A DNA stretch of 64,000 bases from Gaetbulibacter_B jejuensis. Lineage in GTDB: Bacteria > Bacteroidota > Bacteroidia > Flavobacteriales > Flavobacteriaceae. A model generated the notes under the pieces. That model did no database searches and was not told the origin of the DNA. It worked only from the letters and a program-made list of their open reading frames with translations. The stretch lies in assembly GCF_039524015.1 (NCBI RefSeq), contig NZ_BAAAGF010000001.1, positions 1,364,001 through 1,428,000 of the forward strand, written 5' to 3'. A program made the translations under genes and the position numbers. Below, piece by piece: positions 39,547-47,645 of the stretch (positions within the stretch are counted from its first letter, which is position 1; each line of letters begins with the position of its first letter).

Positions 39547-41433
39547 TTACTTTATCATGTCGTAGCTACGCTTAATAAAGTTTGTAAGTTCTTCACCTTT
39601 AAGTAACCCTTGACTTAAACGTGCTAAATCTAAACTTTGGTTTATTAAACGCTCTTGTTTTTTCTTGGTTTTGGTGTTTAAAATTTCACCAACTAATTCA
39701 TGATTTGTGTTTACAACCAAGTTGTACATGTCTGGCATGTTGCCCATACCAAACATACCGCCACCACCAGTTTGTTGCATCTCCTTCATACGACGCATAA
39801 ATTCTGGTTGTGTAATCATAAATGGAGCAGCATCGCTATCCATAGGTTCTAATTGCACTGTGAATTTTTCAGCAGGAATTACTTCTTTAAGAAGTTCGTC
39901 TAGCGTTTTCTTTTCATCATCACTTAATTTTGAAATCTTGTTGTCATCTTTCTTAATTAAGTTGTCTACATGATCAGCATCAACACGTGCAAACGAAATA
40001 TTCTCTTTTGTCGTTTCTAATTTTTGCATTAAGTGAGAAACAATAGGAGAATCTAAAAATAACACTTCGTAACCTTTTGCTTTTGCAGCTTCAATGTAGC
40101 TGTGTTGTGCATCTTTGTTTGATGCATAAAGAATAACAAGTTTGTCGTCTTTATCAGTTTGTTTTGCTTTTATAGCATTGTAAAGTTCGTCATACGTGTA
40201 GTGTTTACCATCTACGGTTGGGTACAATGCAAAGGCATCAGCTTTTTCAAAGAATTTTTCTTCAGAAAGCATTCCGTATTCAATCACAATTTTAATGTCG
40301 TCCCATTTTGCTTCAAAATCTTCACGGTTGTTATTGAATAACGATTTTAATTTATCAGCTACCTTACGTGTAATGTAAGATGAAATTTTCTTTACAGCAC
40401 CATCGGCTTGTAAGTAACTACGAGAAACGTTTAACGGAATATCAGGAGAATCAATAACACCACGAAGCATGGTTAAGAATTCTGGAACAATACCTTCTAC
40501 GTTATCTGTTACAAACACTTGGTTTTGATACAGTTGAATTTTATCTTTTTGGATGTTGAGGTCGTTAGTCATTTTTGGGAAATATAAAATCCCAGTTAAA
40601 TTAAACGGATAGTCAACATTTAAATGAATGTGAAATAAAGGTTCCTCAAATTGCATTGGGTACAACTCACGGTAGAAGCTCTTGTAATCATTGTCTTCTA
40701 AATCTGTTGGTTGCTTTGTCCAAGCAGGATTTGGATTGTTTATAATATTGTCAACCTCTTTTGTTGGTGCAGGATCATCTTCTTTTGCATCTTCAGGTTT
40801 TGGTAAGGTCTCTGTTTTTGTTCCAAATTTAATTGGCACAGGCATAAACTTGTTATACTTTGTAAGTAATTCGCTTATGCGGTTGTCTTCTAAAAACTCG
40901 GTAGAATCTTCAGCAATATGAAGAATAATTTCAGTACCTCTTTCGGTTTTATCGTGAGCTTCTAGTGTAAATTCTGGTGAACCATCGCAAGTCCAATGTG
41001 CAGCTGGTTCATCTTTGTAAGATTTTGTAATGATTTCTACTTTTTCAGCAACCATAAATGCTGAATAAAACCCAAGACCAAAATGTCCTATAATTCCTGA
41101 ATCTTTTGCAGAATCTTTGTACTTGTCAAGAAATTCTTCGGCACCAGAAAAAGCAACTTGGTTGATATATTTTTCAACTTCGTCAGCAGTCATACCTAAT
41201 CCTTGGTCAATAATGTGAAGTTTTTTACCGTCTTTATCAACTTTTACTTCAATTTGCGGATTGCCGTATTCAACGCTAGCTTCACCAATACTGGTTAAGT
41301 GCTTTAGCTTTAAAGTTGCATCAGTTGCATTACTAATTAACTCACGTAAAAAGATTTCGTGGTCACTGTATAAGAATTTTTTAATGAGCGGGAAGATGTT
41401 TTCTACCGATACATTAATGTTTCCTTTTGCCAT
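39547..41433 (-). CDS. htpG: Molecular chaperone HtpG (Hsp90)
   Basis: A 628-residue Hsp90. The N-terminal ATP site shows FLRELISNATDATLKLK, DQGLGMT and GLGFYSAFMVAEKV; the middle domain contains DNVEGIVPEFLTMLRGVIDS and LNVSRSYLQ; the C-terminal domain carries the dimer interface. Length and motif order are normal. It folds and stabilises client proteins under stress. It is a single-gene unit with a terminator downstream; a TGTCTTTG box (minus strand, 41474-41481), one base off consensus, may be the promoter. Confidence 0.97.
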   Translation of the reverse strand: MAKGNINVSVENIFPLIKKFLYSDHEIFLRELISNATDATLKLKHLTSIGEASVEYGNPQIEVKVDKDGKKLHIIDQGLGMTADEVEKYINQVAFSGAEEFLDKYKDSAKDSGIIGHFGLGFYSAFMVAEKVEIITKSYKDEPAAHWTCDGSPEFTLEAHDKTERGTEIILHIAEDSTEFLEDNRISELLTKYNKFMPVPIKFGTKTETLPKPEDAKEDDPAPTKEVDNIINNPNPAWTKQPTDLEDNDYKSFYRELYPMQFEEPLFHIHLNVDYPFNLTGILYFPKMTNDLNIQKDKIQLYQNQVFVTDNVEGIVPEFLTMLRGVIDSPDIPLNVSRSYLQADGAVKKISSYITRKVADKLKSLFNNNREDFEAKWDDIKIVIEYGMLSEEKFFEKADAFALYPTVDGKHYTYDELYNAIKAKQTDKDDKLVILYASNKDAQHSYIEAAKAKGYEVLFLDSPIVSHLMQKLETTKENISFARVDADHVDNLIKKDDNKISKLSDDEKKTLDELLKEVIPAEKFTVQLEPMDSDAAPFMITQPEFMRRMKEMQQTGGGGMFGMGNMPDMYNLVVNTNHELVGEILNTKTKKKQERLINQSLDLARLSQGLLKGEELTNFIKRSYDMIK

Positions 41434-41612
41434 AATATATGTGTTTTATTGTATTTGTAATTATGTTCATTCCAAAGACAAAAAAAATACCAAGCACGAA
41501 AAAGTGACAAAGTGACACTATATGAAAATGCTATGCGCGCATAACGATAGAATGCCTTTTTTAAAGGGGTTTTATTGGGAAATATTTAAATTGCAGAGCT
41601 AATTTTTATGAT

Positions 41613-42623
41613 ATGTATAATTCAAAAATAATAGGTTTAGGCTATTATGTGCCTGATAATGTGGTTACCAATGATGATTTAACCAAGTTAATGGATACCA
41701 GTGATGAATGGATTCAAGAGCGAACTGGAATTAAAGAGCGTCGTTGGGTAAAACCAGGAAGTGGTGATACCACATCTGCAATGGGTGTAAAAGCAGCTAA
41801 AGTTGCTATAGAACGCGCAGGAATTGATAAAGATGACATTGATTTTATCATTTTTGCAACTTTAAGTCCAGATTATTACTTTCCTGGACCAGGAGTTACC
41901 GTTCAAAAAGAATTAGACATAAAAACAGTTGGCGCATTAGATGTACGTAATCAATGTTCTGGTTTTGTTTATGGGTTATCGGTTGCTGATAATTTCATAA
42001 AAACAGGAATGTATAAAAACGTGCTTGTTATTGGTAGTGAATTACATTCTCACGGATTAGATAAAACTACTCGAGGAAGAGGTGTTTCGGTAATTTTTGG
42101 AGATGGAGCAGGAGCAGCAGTTTTAACACGTGAAGAAGATAATAGTAAAGGTATTTTATCAACGCACTTGCATTCTCAAGGAGAACATGCCGAAGAGTTA
42201 AGCTTGATAGCTCCAGGAATGGGAAAACGCTGGGTAAATGATATTATAGCAGATAATAATCCTGATGATGAGAGCTACTATCCTTACATGAACGGACAGT
42301 TTGTATTTAAAAATGCCGTAGTTCGTTTTAGTGAAGTAATTATGGAAGGCTTAATGAAAAACAAGTTGCAGGTAAATGACATTGATATGTTAATTCCGCA
42401 TCAAGCCAACTTACGTATTGCGCAGTTTATTCAAAAGAAGTTTCAATTGGAAGACGACCAGGTTTTTAATAATATTCAAAAATACGGAAACACAACAGCA
42501 GCTTCTATTCCTATTGCTTTAACTGAAGCTTGGGAACAAGGAAAAATAAAAGAAGGCGATACTGTGGTTCTTGCTGCCTTTGGAAGTGGATTTACTTGGG
42601 GAAGCGCTATTATAAAGTGGTAA
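41613..42623 (+). CDS. fabH: 3-oxoacyl-ACP synthase III family protein
   Basis: A 336-residue thiolase-fold enzyme of the KAS III type, which condenses an acyl-CoA with malonyl-ACP to start fatty-acid synthesis or related chains. The catalytic Cys is in RNQCSGFVYGL, His in LIPHQANLRIAQ and Asn in YGNTTAASIPIAL. The fold-typical FGDGAGAAVL is present. Because this lineage carries several KAS III paralogues, it may not be the main FabH; the isolated place favours an accessory role. It has its own terminator. Confidence 0.85.
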   Translation: MYNSKIIGLGYYVPDNVVTNDDLTKLMDTSDEWIQERTGIKERRWVKPGSGDTTSAMGVKAAKVAIERAGIDKDDIDFIIFATLSPDYYFPGPGVTVQKELDIKTVGALDVRNQCSGFVYGLSVADNFIKTGMYKNVLVIGSELHSHGLDKTTRGRGVSVIFGDGAGAAVLTREEDNSKGILSTHLHSQGEHAEELSLIAPGMGKRWVNDIIADNNPDDESYYPYMNGQFVFKNAVVRFSEVIMEGLMKNKLQVNDIDMLIPHQANLRIAQFIQKKFQLEDDQVFNNIQKYGNTTAASIPIALTEAWEQGKIKEGDTVVLAAFGSGFTWGSAIIKW

Positions 42624-42656
42624 AGGCTCAATAAAAAAGTAAAAGTTATAACCATA

Positions 42657-42692
42657 AAAAAACCCGAAACTTTAAAACGTTTCGGGTTTTTT
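42657..42692. terminator. Terminator after the KAS III gene
   Basis: A 12-pair stem (AAAACCCGAAAC with GTTTCGGGTTTT), eight-base loop and T6 on the plus side. It is the first of four related hairpins in 42624-43293, a 670-base stretch without a gene. Confidence 0.9.
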
Positions 42693-42837
42693 CGCTATTA
42701 ACCAACTTACTAACACTAAACTATAAAACAGTGATATTTTAATTGATTAACTTTAAAACTTATCACTACATCTTAGACGTAGAAAATTAAAATTTATTTC
42801 ATTCGTTAACACTTTTAACTATCAATTAACAAAAATT

Positions 42838-42870
42838 AAAAAACCCAAAGCAATAACCTTGGGTTTTAAG
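42838..42870. terminator. Second hairpin of the gene-free stretch
   Basis: AAAACCCAA pairs with TTGGGTTTT around a 10-base loop; only a weak T-rich tail (AAGTTT) follows on the plus side and an A-run precedes it. It resembles a decayed terminator. Confidence 0.55.
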
Positions 42871-42905
42871 TTTAACACTTACTACTATTTTTTGAATTTT
42901 GATTG

Positions 42906-43099
42906 ATGAAGGCTAATTCAAATTAATCTAAATTCTTTAAGAAAGTAGCTAGTTATATAATAGACGAGTTAATTGCGTATGTATTACAGTTTTTAATAAA
43001 TTTTTAAAGAAAAAAAGCCCAAAGTTTTCACTTTGAGCTTTTGTGTATAATGTGTTGTTTTCAAGCTTTTTATAATTTATGAAGGCTAATTCAAATTAA
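42906..43099. repeat. 21-base direct repeat pair in the gene-free stretch
   Basis: The same 21 bases, beginning ATGAAGGCTAATTC and ending AAATTAA, occur at 42906-42926 and 43079-43099 in direct orientation, 173 bases apart. Each copy follows one of the terminator-like hairpins at a similar distance. They look like a duplicated intergenic module. Confidence 0.8.
43013..43042. terminator. Third hairpin of the gene-free stretch
   Basis: AAAAGCCCAAAG pairs with CTTTGAGCTTTT (one C-A mismatch) around a six-base loop. The tail is TTGTG, so it is at best a weak plus-strand terminator, but reads as a good hairpin on the minus strand too. Confidence 0.55.
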
Positions 43100-43202
43100 C
43101 TTAAACTTGTCGATTACATTATGACTGCAAAAAAATGACTTTTTGGTGATTTATCCTTCATAAATAATGAAGAATAACATTTTATTAACTTTATAAAAAG
43201 TA

Positions 43203-43232
43203 AAAACCCGAAACAAAAATGTTCCGGGTTTT
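43203..43232 (-). terminator. Terminator of the beta-barrel receptor gene
   Basis: AAAACCCGAAACA pairs with TGTTCCGGGTTTT (one mismatch) around a four-base loop. On the minus strand a T-rich tail (TTTTTACTTTTT) follows, so it ends the receptor gene whose stop lies 61 bases away. Confidence 0.8.
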
Positions 43233-43293
43233 CTTATTCAATAACCAAGCATTAACACTAACCATCAACTATTACGCTGGCTATCAAATATTT

Positions 43294-45675
43294 TTACATG
43301 AAACCACCACTTCCTTGGGTTTCATTATCATCTCTTTGTTTTCTGCTTAACGCTCTGTATTTTCCACCACCAAATCGGTAAGATAATCCTATGCGCCATT
43401 GGTTACTTTCCCAGTTAAATTCGCCTTCAGTAGGAAAAGGTCTTGTACCATCAAAAGCAAATTTCATTGAGTTGAAAATATCACTGTAGCTAAAACTAAA
43501 AGTTGCCTTGTCCTCAAGGAACGTGTAGCGTAAACCTGTGTTAACTAATGTCATTGGTTTTCTTGTGTTTTGAAGCCCTTTTTCTTGCCCTCTATACATT
43601 CCGAAAAGAGATAAATTCAAACTTTTAGTAACTTTAAAGTTGTTATTCATTCTAAAGTTAAAAGTAGAGTTGTCTACATCAACGTTTTCTTGTTCTACAA
43701 CACCTCTTACAGTTCTGTAATAAAACTCAGCACTTGCATTTAAACTCCACCATTTTGTTGGTCTGTAGTTTGTAGAGGCTTCAACACCATAAGCTGAATT
43801 GTTGTCAAAGTTATCGTAAGTTAATATTACGCTTTCTCCTGTTGGATCTTCTGGATCTATATAAACAGCTCTGTTAATTTCATCTTCAATATTTCTGTAA
43901 AATGTACCAGCAGTTATGCTACCACCTTTTATGATTTTAGTGTAGTTGATTTCAAATGAATTGGTGAACTGTTGTCTTAATTCAGGATTACCAATTGAAG
44001 TTACTCGAGGTGTACTCCATTCTCTAATTGGGTTGATTTGTCCTAAACCAGGACGATCAACACGTCTACTATAACTAAATTGTAATGTGTTTTTTTCTGA
44101 AAGATTATAGGTCGCAAATACCGATGGGTAAATACTGAATTGCTCATCAGTAAATTTGGCATTGTCTTGAGTGTCTTGAGCAAAGTTAGCTTCAACTTCA
44201 TACTGCTCTAAACGCGCTCCAACTTGGTAAGACCATTTTTCGAACGTTTTACCATAAGTGGTGTAAAACGAATATATGCTTCTATTGTATTCATAATTAG
44301 AATCGAATAAATTAGCATTTGTAGTATCGTAAATATTATCAGAGTTATTAGATCTGTATTCTGCACCAATTTCTAGTTTAGCCTTTTCAGATAAAGGATT
44401 AACATAGTCTAAATTTATAACAGTATTGTCTCTTTTGTTATCAACAACATCAATATAACCAGTGTTGTCATTAAACGCGAAGTTAGCAAACTCATCACTG
44501 TCAAACGTACTATAGTCAGCTTCTAAACTTATATTATGACCTTCTTTTTTGAAGTCGTGTTTATAAGCTCCATTGTAGGTTGAAGTGTTATTTTCATTTG
44601 AGTTATTGAACACCTGACGGAAATCAGGAAAATCATTATTTAAATATAACACATCAGTAGTTCCATTACCTTTTCCATCATATATGTTTTGATTGGTGTA
44701 AAATGAAAGTGTATTGCGATCGTTAATATAGTAATCTACTCCAATTTTATAAAGGTGTGATTTGTTGTTGTTACCAAAATCGAACAATTGCTCAGTATTG
44801 TTGTCAAATCGCTCTATCATTCCGTAGTTAGTACTTTTCCCAATATTGTTACCGTAGTTTCCGTAAAAGTTAAGCTTTCCATTTCTGTAGTTCATATCAA
44901 TTGAACTGTTGAAGTTAGGACTGATTTCTTTAGCGAAACCTATGTTTACATTACCATTAAAACCAATGTTTGTGTTTTTATGAAGAATGATGTTGATAAT
45001 ACCACTCATTCCTTCAGGATTGTATTTAGCTGATGGGTTTGTAATTAACTCAACACTTTTAATTGATGTAGAAGGAATTTGTTTTAATAATTGAGCTGCA
45101 GGTACATTGGTTGGTTTACCGTCTACAAGTACACGTACATTTTCATTACCACGCAAACTAATGTTTCCGTTTTGGCTGTCAACACTTACTGCAGGAAGAT
45201 TGTTCATGATTTCTGAAGCAGTCGCTCCAGTGGTAGTAAGGTCTTTACCAATGGTAATGACTTTTCTGTCAACTTTTTGTTGAATTGAAGATACTTCTGC
45301 TACAACAGTTACTTCGTCAAGGCTTGCAATATCTTCTTCAAGCATAATATTACCAAGGTCAATTCTGTAACTGCCTTTATTGACAATTATTTCTTTGGTT
45401 ACTGTTTTGTAACCAATGTATTGAGCGCTTAAAAAACTTTTACCTTCAGGTATGTTTTTAATTTCAAAATTACCTTGATCATCAGTAATCCCACCGGTAA
45501 TAGTTGTACCAGCAGCATTTTTAATAATAATGTTTACGTAAGGTAAGGGTTGGTTGAGGTTTACGTCTAATACTTTTCCGGTCACGGTTCCATCTTTTTC
45601 AGTGTTAGCTAATGTAGCATTTGCACTTAGAGATAGGGTAAAAGCAAATAGACAAAGCAATAATAACTTTTTCAT
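43294..45675 (-). CDS. Outer membrane beta-barrel family protein (TonB-receptor-like)
   Basis: A 793-residue outer-membrane protein with a signal peptide (residues 1-21). An N-terminal CarboxypepD_reg domain (about 32-112: VTGKVLDVNLNQPLPYVNII, IGYKTVTKEI) is followed by a TonB plug (about 130-230: SEIMNNLPAVSVDSQNGNIS, LRGNENVRVLVDGKPTNVPA, PSAKYNPEGMSGIINIILHK) and an aromatic-rich beta-barrel ending in a membrane-insertion terminus. It resembles the OMP_b-brl_3 type of Bacteroidota. Substrate unknown. No SusD-like gene follows, so this is not a classical polysaccharide locus. Confidence 0.88.
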   Translation of the reverse strand: MKKLLLLCLFAFTLSLSANATLANTEKDGTVTGKVLDVNLNQPLPYVNIIIKNAAGTTITGGITDDQGNFEIKNIPEGKSFLSAQYIGYKTVTKEIIVNKGSYRIDLGNIMLEEDIASLDEVTVVAEVSSIQQKVDRKVITIGKDLTTTGATASEIMNNLPAVSVDSQNGNISLRGNENVRVLVDGKPTNVPAAQLLKQIPSTSIKSVELITNPSAKYNPEGMSGIINIILHKNTNIGFNGNVNIGFAKEISPNFNSSIDMNYRNGKLNFYGNYGNNIGKSTNYGMIERFDNNTEQLFDFGNNNKSHLYKIGVDYYINDRNTLSFYTNQNIYDGKGNGTTDVLYLNNDFPDFRQVFNNSNENNTSTYNGAYKHDFKKEGHNISLEADYSTFDSDEFANFAFNDNTGYIDVVDNKRDNTVINLDYVNPLSEKAKLEIGAEYRSNNSDNIYDTTNANLFDSNYEYNRSIYSFYTTYGKTFEKWSYQVGARLEQYEVEANFAQDTQDNAKFTDEQFSIYPSVFATYNLSEKNTLQFSYSRRVDRPGLGQINPIREWSTPRVTSIGNPELRQQFTNSFEINYTKIIKGGSITAGTFYRNIEDEINRAVYIDPEDPTGESVILTYDNFDNNSAYGVEASTNYRPTKWWSLNASAEFYYRTVRGVVEQENVDVDNSTFNFRMNNNFKVTKSLNLSLFGMYRGQEKGLQNTRKPMTLVNTGLRYTFLEDKATFSFSYSDIFNSMKFAFDGTRPFPTEGEFNWESNQWRIGLSYRFGGGKYRALSRKQRDDNETQGSGGFM

Positions 45676-45780
45676 TTTTTGATTGATTGATTAGTTTTGT
45701 TTTTTTACGATTGTATTTGATAGACGCCTTTATGAATTTTGTGTTACTCTTTTTAACACTACTTAACAACATTTTAACAT

Positions 45781-46143
45781 ATGAGCAAAAAAACCTTAGT
45801 ATTTGGAGCCTCTATTAAGCCTAATAGATATTCAAACTATGCTGTAGAACGATTAGTGAATAATAAACATGAAGTAGTAGCTTATGGAAGCAAAAGCGGG
45901 ACGATTTCAGGAGTTGAAATTGATACTGAATTATTACCTTATAAAGATTTAAATACTGTTACACTTTATCTTAACCCAACGGTTCAAAAAGAATATTATG
46001 ATTATATTATTGGGCTTAAACCTGAGCGAGTTATTTTTAACCCAGGAACAGAAAACGATGAGTTTTATAAATTATTAGATAAAAACAATATTCCTCATGA
46101 AGCGTCTTGTACTTTAGTGCTTTTGTCTACGAATCAATATTAA
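45781..46143 (+). CDS. CoA-binding domain protein
   Basis: A 120-residue single-domain Rossmann protein of the CoA-binding (YccU-like) family: TLVFGASIKPNRYSNYAVER, YGSKSGTISG, LYLNPTVQKEYYDYI and RVIFNPGTENDEF. Such proteins bind coenzyme A or nucleotide; no catalytic function is known. It starts at the ATG 105 bases after the divergent receptor gene and converges with the symporter gene, overlapping its end by 30 bases. Confidence 0.87.
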   Translation: MSKKTLVFGASIKPNRYSNYAVERLVNNKHEVVAYGSKSGTISGVEIDTELLPYKDLNTVTLYLNPTVQKEYYDYIIGLKPERVIFNPGTENDEFYKLLDKNNIPHEASCTLVLLSTNQY

Positions 46144-47562
46144 TCCTAAATAGGTTAGTAACCCATTTATAATAAGGATTTCAAAGCCAATTTGATAACC
46201 GTTGAATAAAGTTTCGGAATAGGCGTTTAAAAGATAAGATACAATAGGAGCAATTATAGCAATAATCCATACATATTTGTCTTTTATTTGAGATTTGGTT
46301 AGAATACCAAAAGCAAACAACCCAAGTAATGGTCCATAAGTGTAACCAGCAGCTTTAAATAATTCCCAGATAACAGAAACATCTTTAAAAATTAAATCAA
46401 AAAGTATAATTACAAGTACTAAAACTATACTTGTGAAAATATGTACTGTTTTTCTAATTTTCTTTTGTTGTTCTTTTGGCTTTTTGTCTAGCTCAATAAT
46501 ATCAATGCAAAACGAAGTCGTTAGTGAAGTAAGCGCTGAGTCTGCACTAGAGTAAGCAGCAGCGATTAAACCAAGAATAAAAAATGCTGAAGTTATGACT
46601 CCTATTTCAGGTAGCATAGCTATGGTTGGAAAAAGGTCGTCTTTGTTTGCAGTAATACCATTTTGTTGTGCATATTGGGTAAGTAAAAGACCTAGTACTA
46701 AAAAGAGAATGTTTACAAAAATTAAAACCACACTAAAGCTTACCATGTTTTTTTGAGCTTCTTTTAGGTTTTTACAGGTTAGGTTTTTTTGCATCATATC
46801 TTGGTCAAGTCCAGTCATGGTAATAGTTATGAACATACCTGCCAAAAAGCTTTTAACGAAATATTGAGCATCATTTGCATCTTCAAAAAAGAATACTTTA
46901 CTCATTGAACTTTCCTTTACATTGCTATAAATATCAGAAACATTATTTAAGTCTAGTGCAGATGCTAAAAACACAATAGTAACAATTACTGAAACCAACA
47001 TAAAAAGTGTTTGAAGCGTATCAGTAAATATGATGGTTTTAATTCCGCCTTTAAAAGTATAGAGCCAAATAAGCGCAATAGTGATGATAACCGTTATAAA
47101 AAAAGGAATTTCAAACTGATTAAAAATTAGTAGTTGTAGCACTTTTGCCACTAAAAATAAACGAAATGCAGCACCAACAGTTCTTGAAATTAAAAAAGCA
47201 ACAGAACCAGTTTTATAACTCGTGTTTCCAAATCTATCTCTTAAATAGGTGTAAATTGAAGTTAGGTTTAGCCTGTAGTAAATAGGTAGTAGTACATAGG
47301 CAATTACTAGGTAGCCAAACAAATACCCAAAAACAACTTGTAAATATCCAAACTGCTTACTCTCTACAGCTCCAGGAACCGAAATAAAAGTAACTCCCGA
47401 AAGCGAAGCTCCAATCATTCCAAAAGCAACAAGGTACCAAGGAGCAGATTTATTGGCTTTAAAGAACGCTTCGTTAGAATCTTCTTTACTTGTGAAGTAA
47501 GAAATTAAAATTAATACGACAAAGTAACCAATGATAAGTAGCGCTATTGAACTAGGAGACAT
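46114..47562 (-). CDS. Sodium:solute symporter family protein
   Basis: A 482-residue polytopic membrane protein of the SSS family. The conserved opening SIALLIIGYFVVLILISYFT, GASLSGVTFISVPG and the typical MTGLDQDMMQKNLTCKNLKE motif, together with 13 or so hydrophobic segments, support it. It carries a small solute in with Na+; the substrate is not clear from the sequence. The last 10 codons overlap the convergent CoA-binding gene. Confidence 0.9.
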   Translation of the reverse strand: MSPSSIALLIIGYFVVLILISYFTSKEDSNEAFFKANKSAPWYLVAFGMIGASLSGVTFISVPGAVESKQFGYLQVVFGYLFGYLVIAYVLLPIYYRLNLTSIYTYLRDRFGNTSYKTGSVAFLISRTVGAAFRLFLVAKVLQLLIFNQFEIPFFITVIITIALIWLYTFKGGIKTIIFTDTLQTLFMLVSVIVTIVFLASALDLNNVSDIYSNVKESSMSKVFFFEDANDAQYFVKSFLAGMFITITMTGLDQDMMQKNLTCKNLKEAQKNMVSFSVVLIFVNILFLVLGLLLTQYAQQNGITANKDDLFPTIAMLPEIGVITSAFFILGLIAAAYSSADSALTSLTTSFCIDIIELDKKPKEQQKKIRKTVHIFTSIVLVLVIILFDLIFKDVSVIWELFKAAGYTYGPLLGLFAFGILTKSQIKDKYVWIIAIIAPIVSYLLNAYSETLFNGYQIGFEILIINGLLTYLGLILIRRQKH

Positions 47563-47645
47563 AAAAATGAAATATTAACAATACTATTGTTTTTAAAATA
47601 CTATTTTTGAAAAATTTAATAAAACACAATATTAACTAAATTAAA

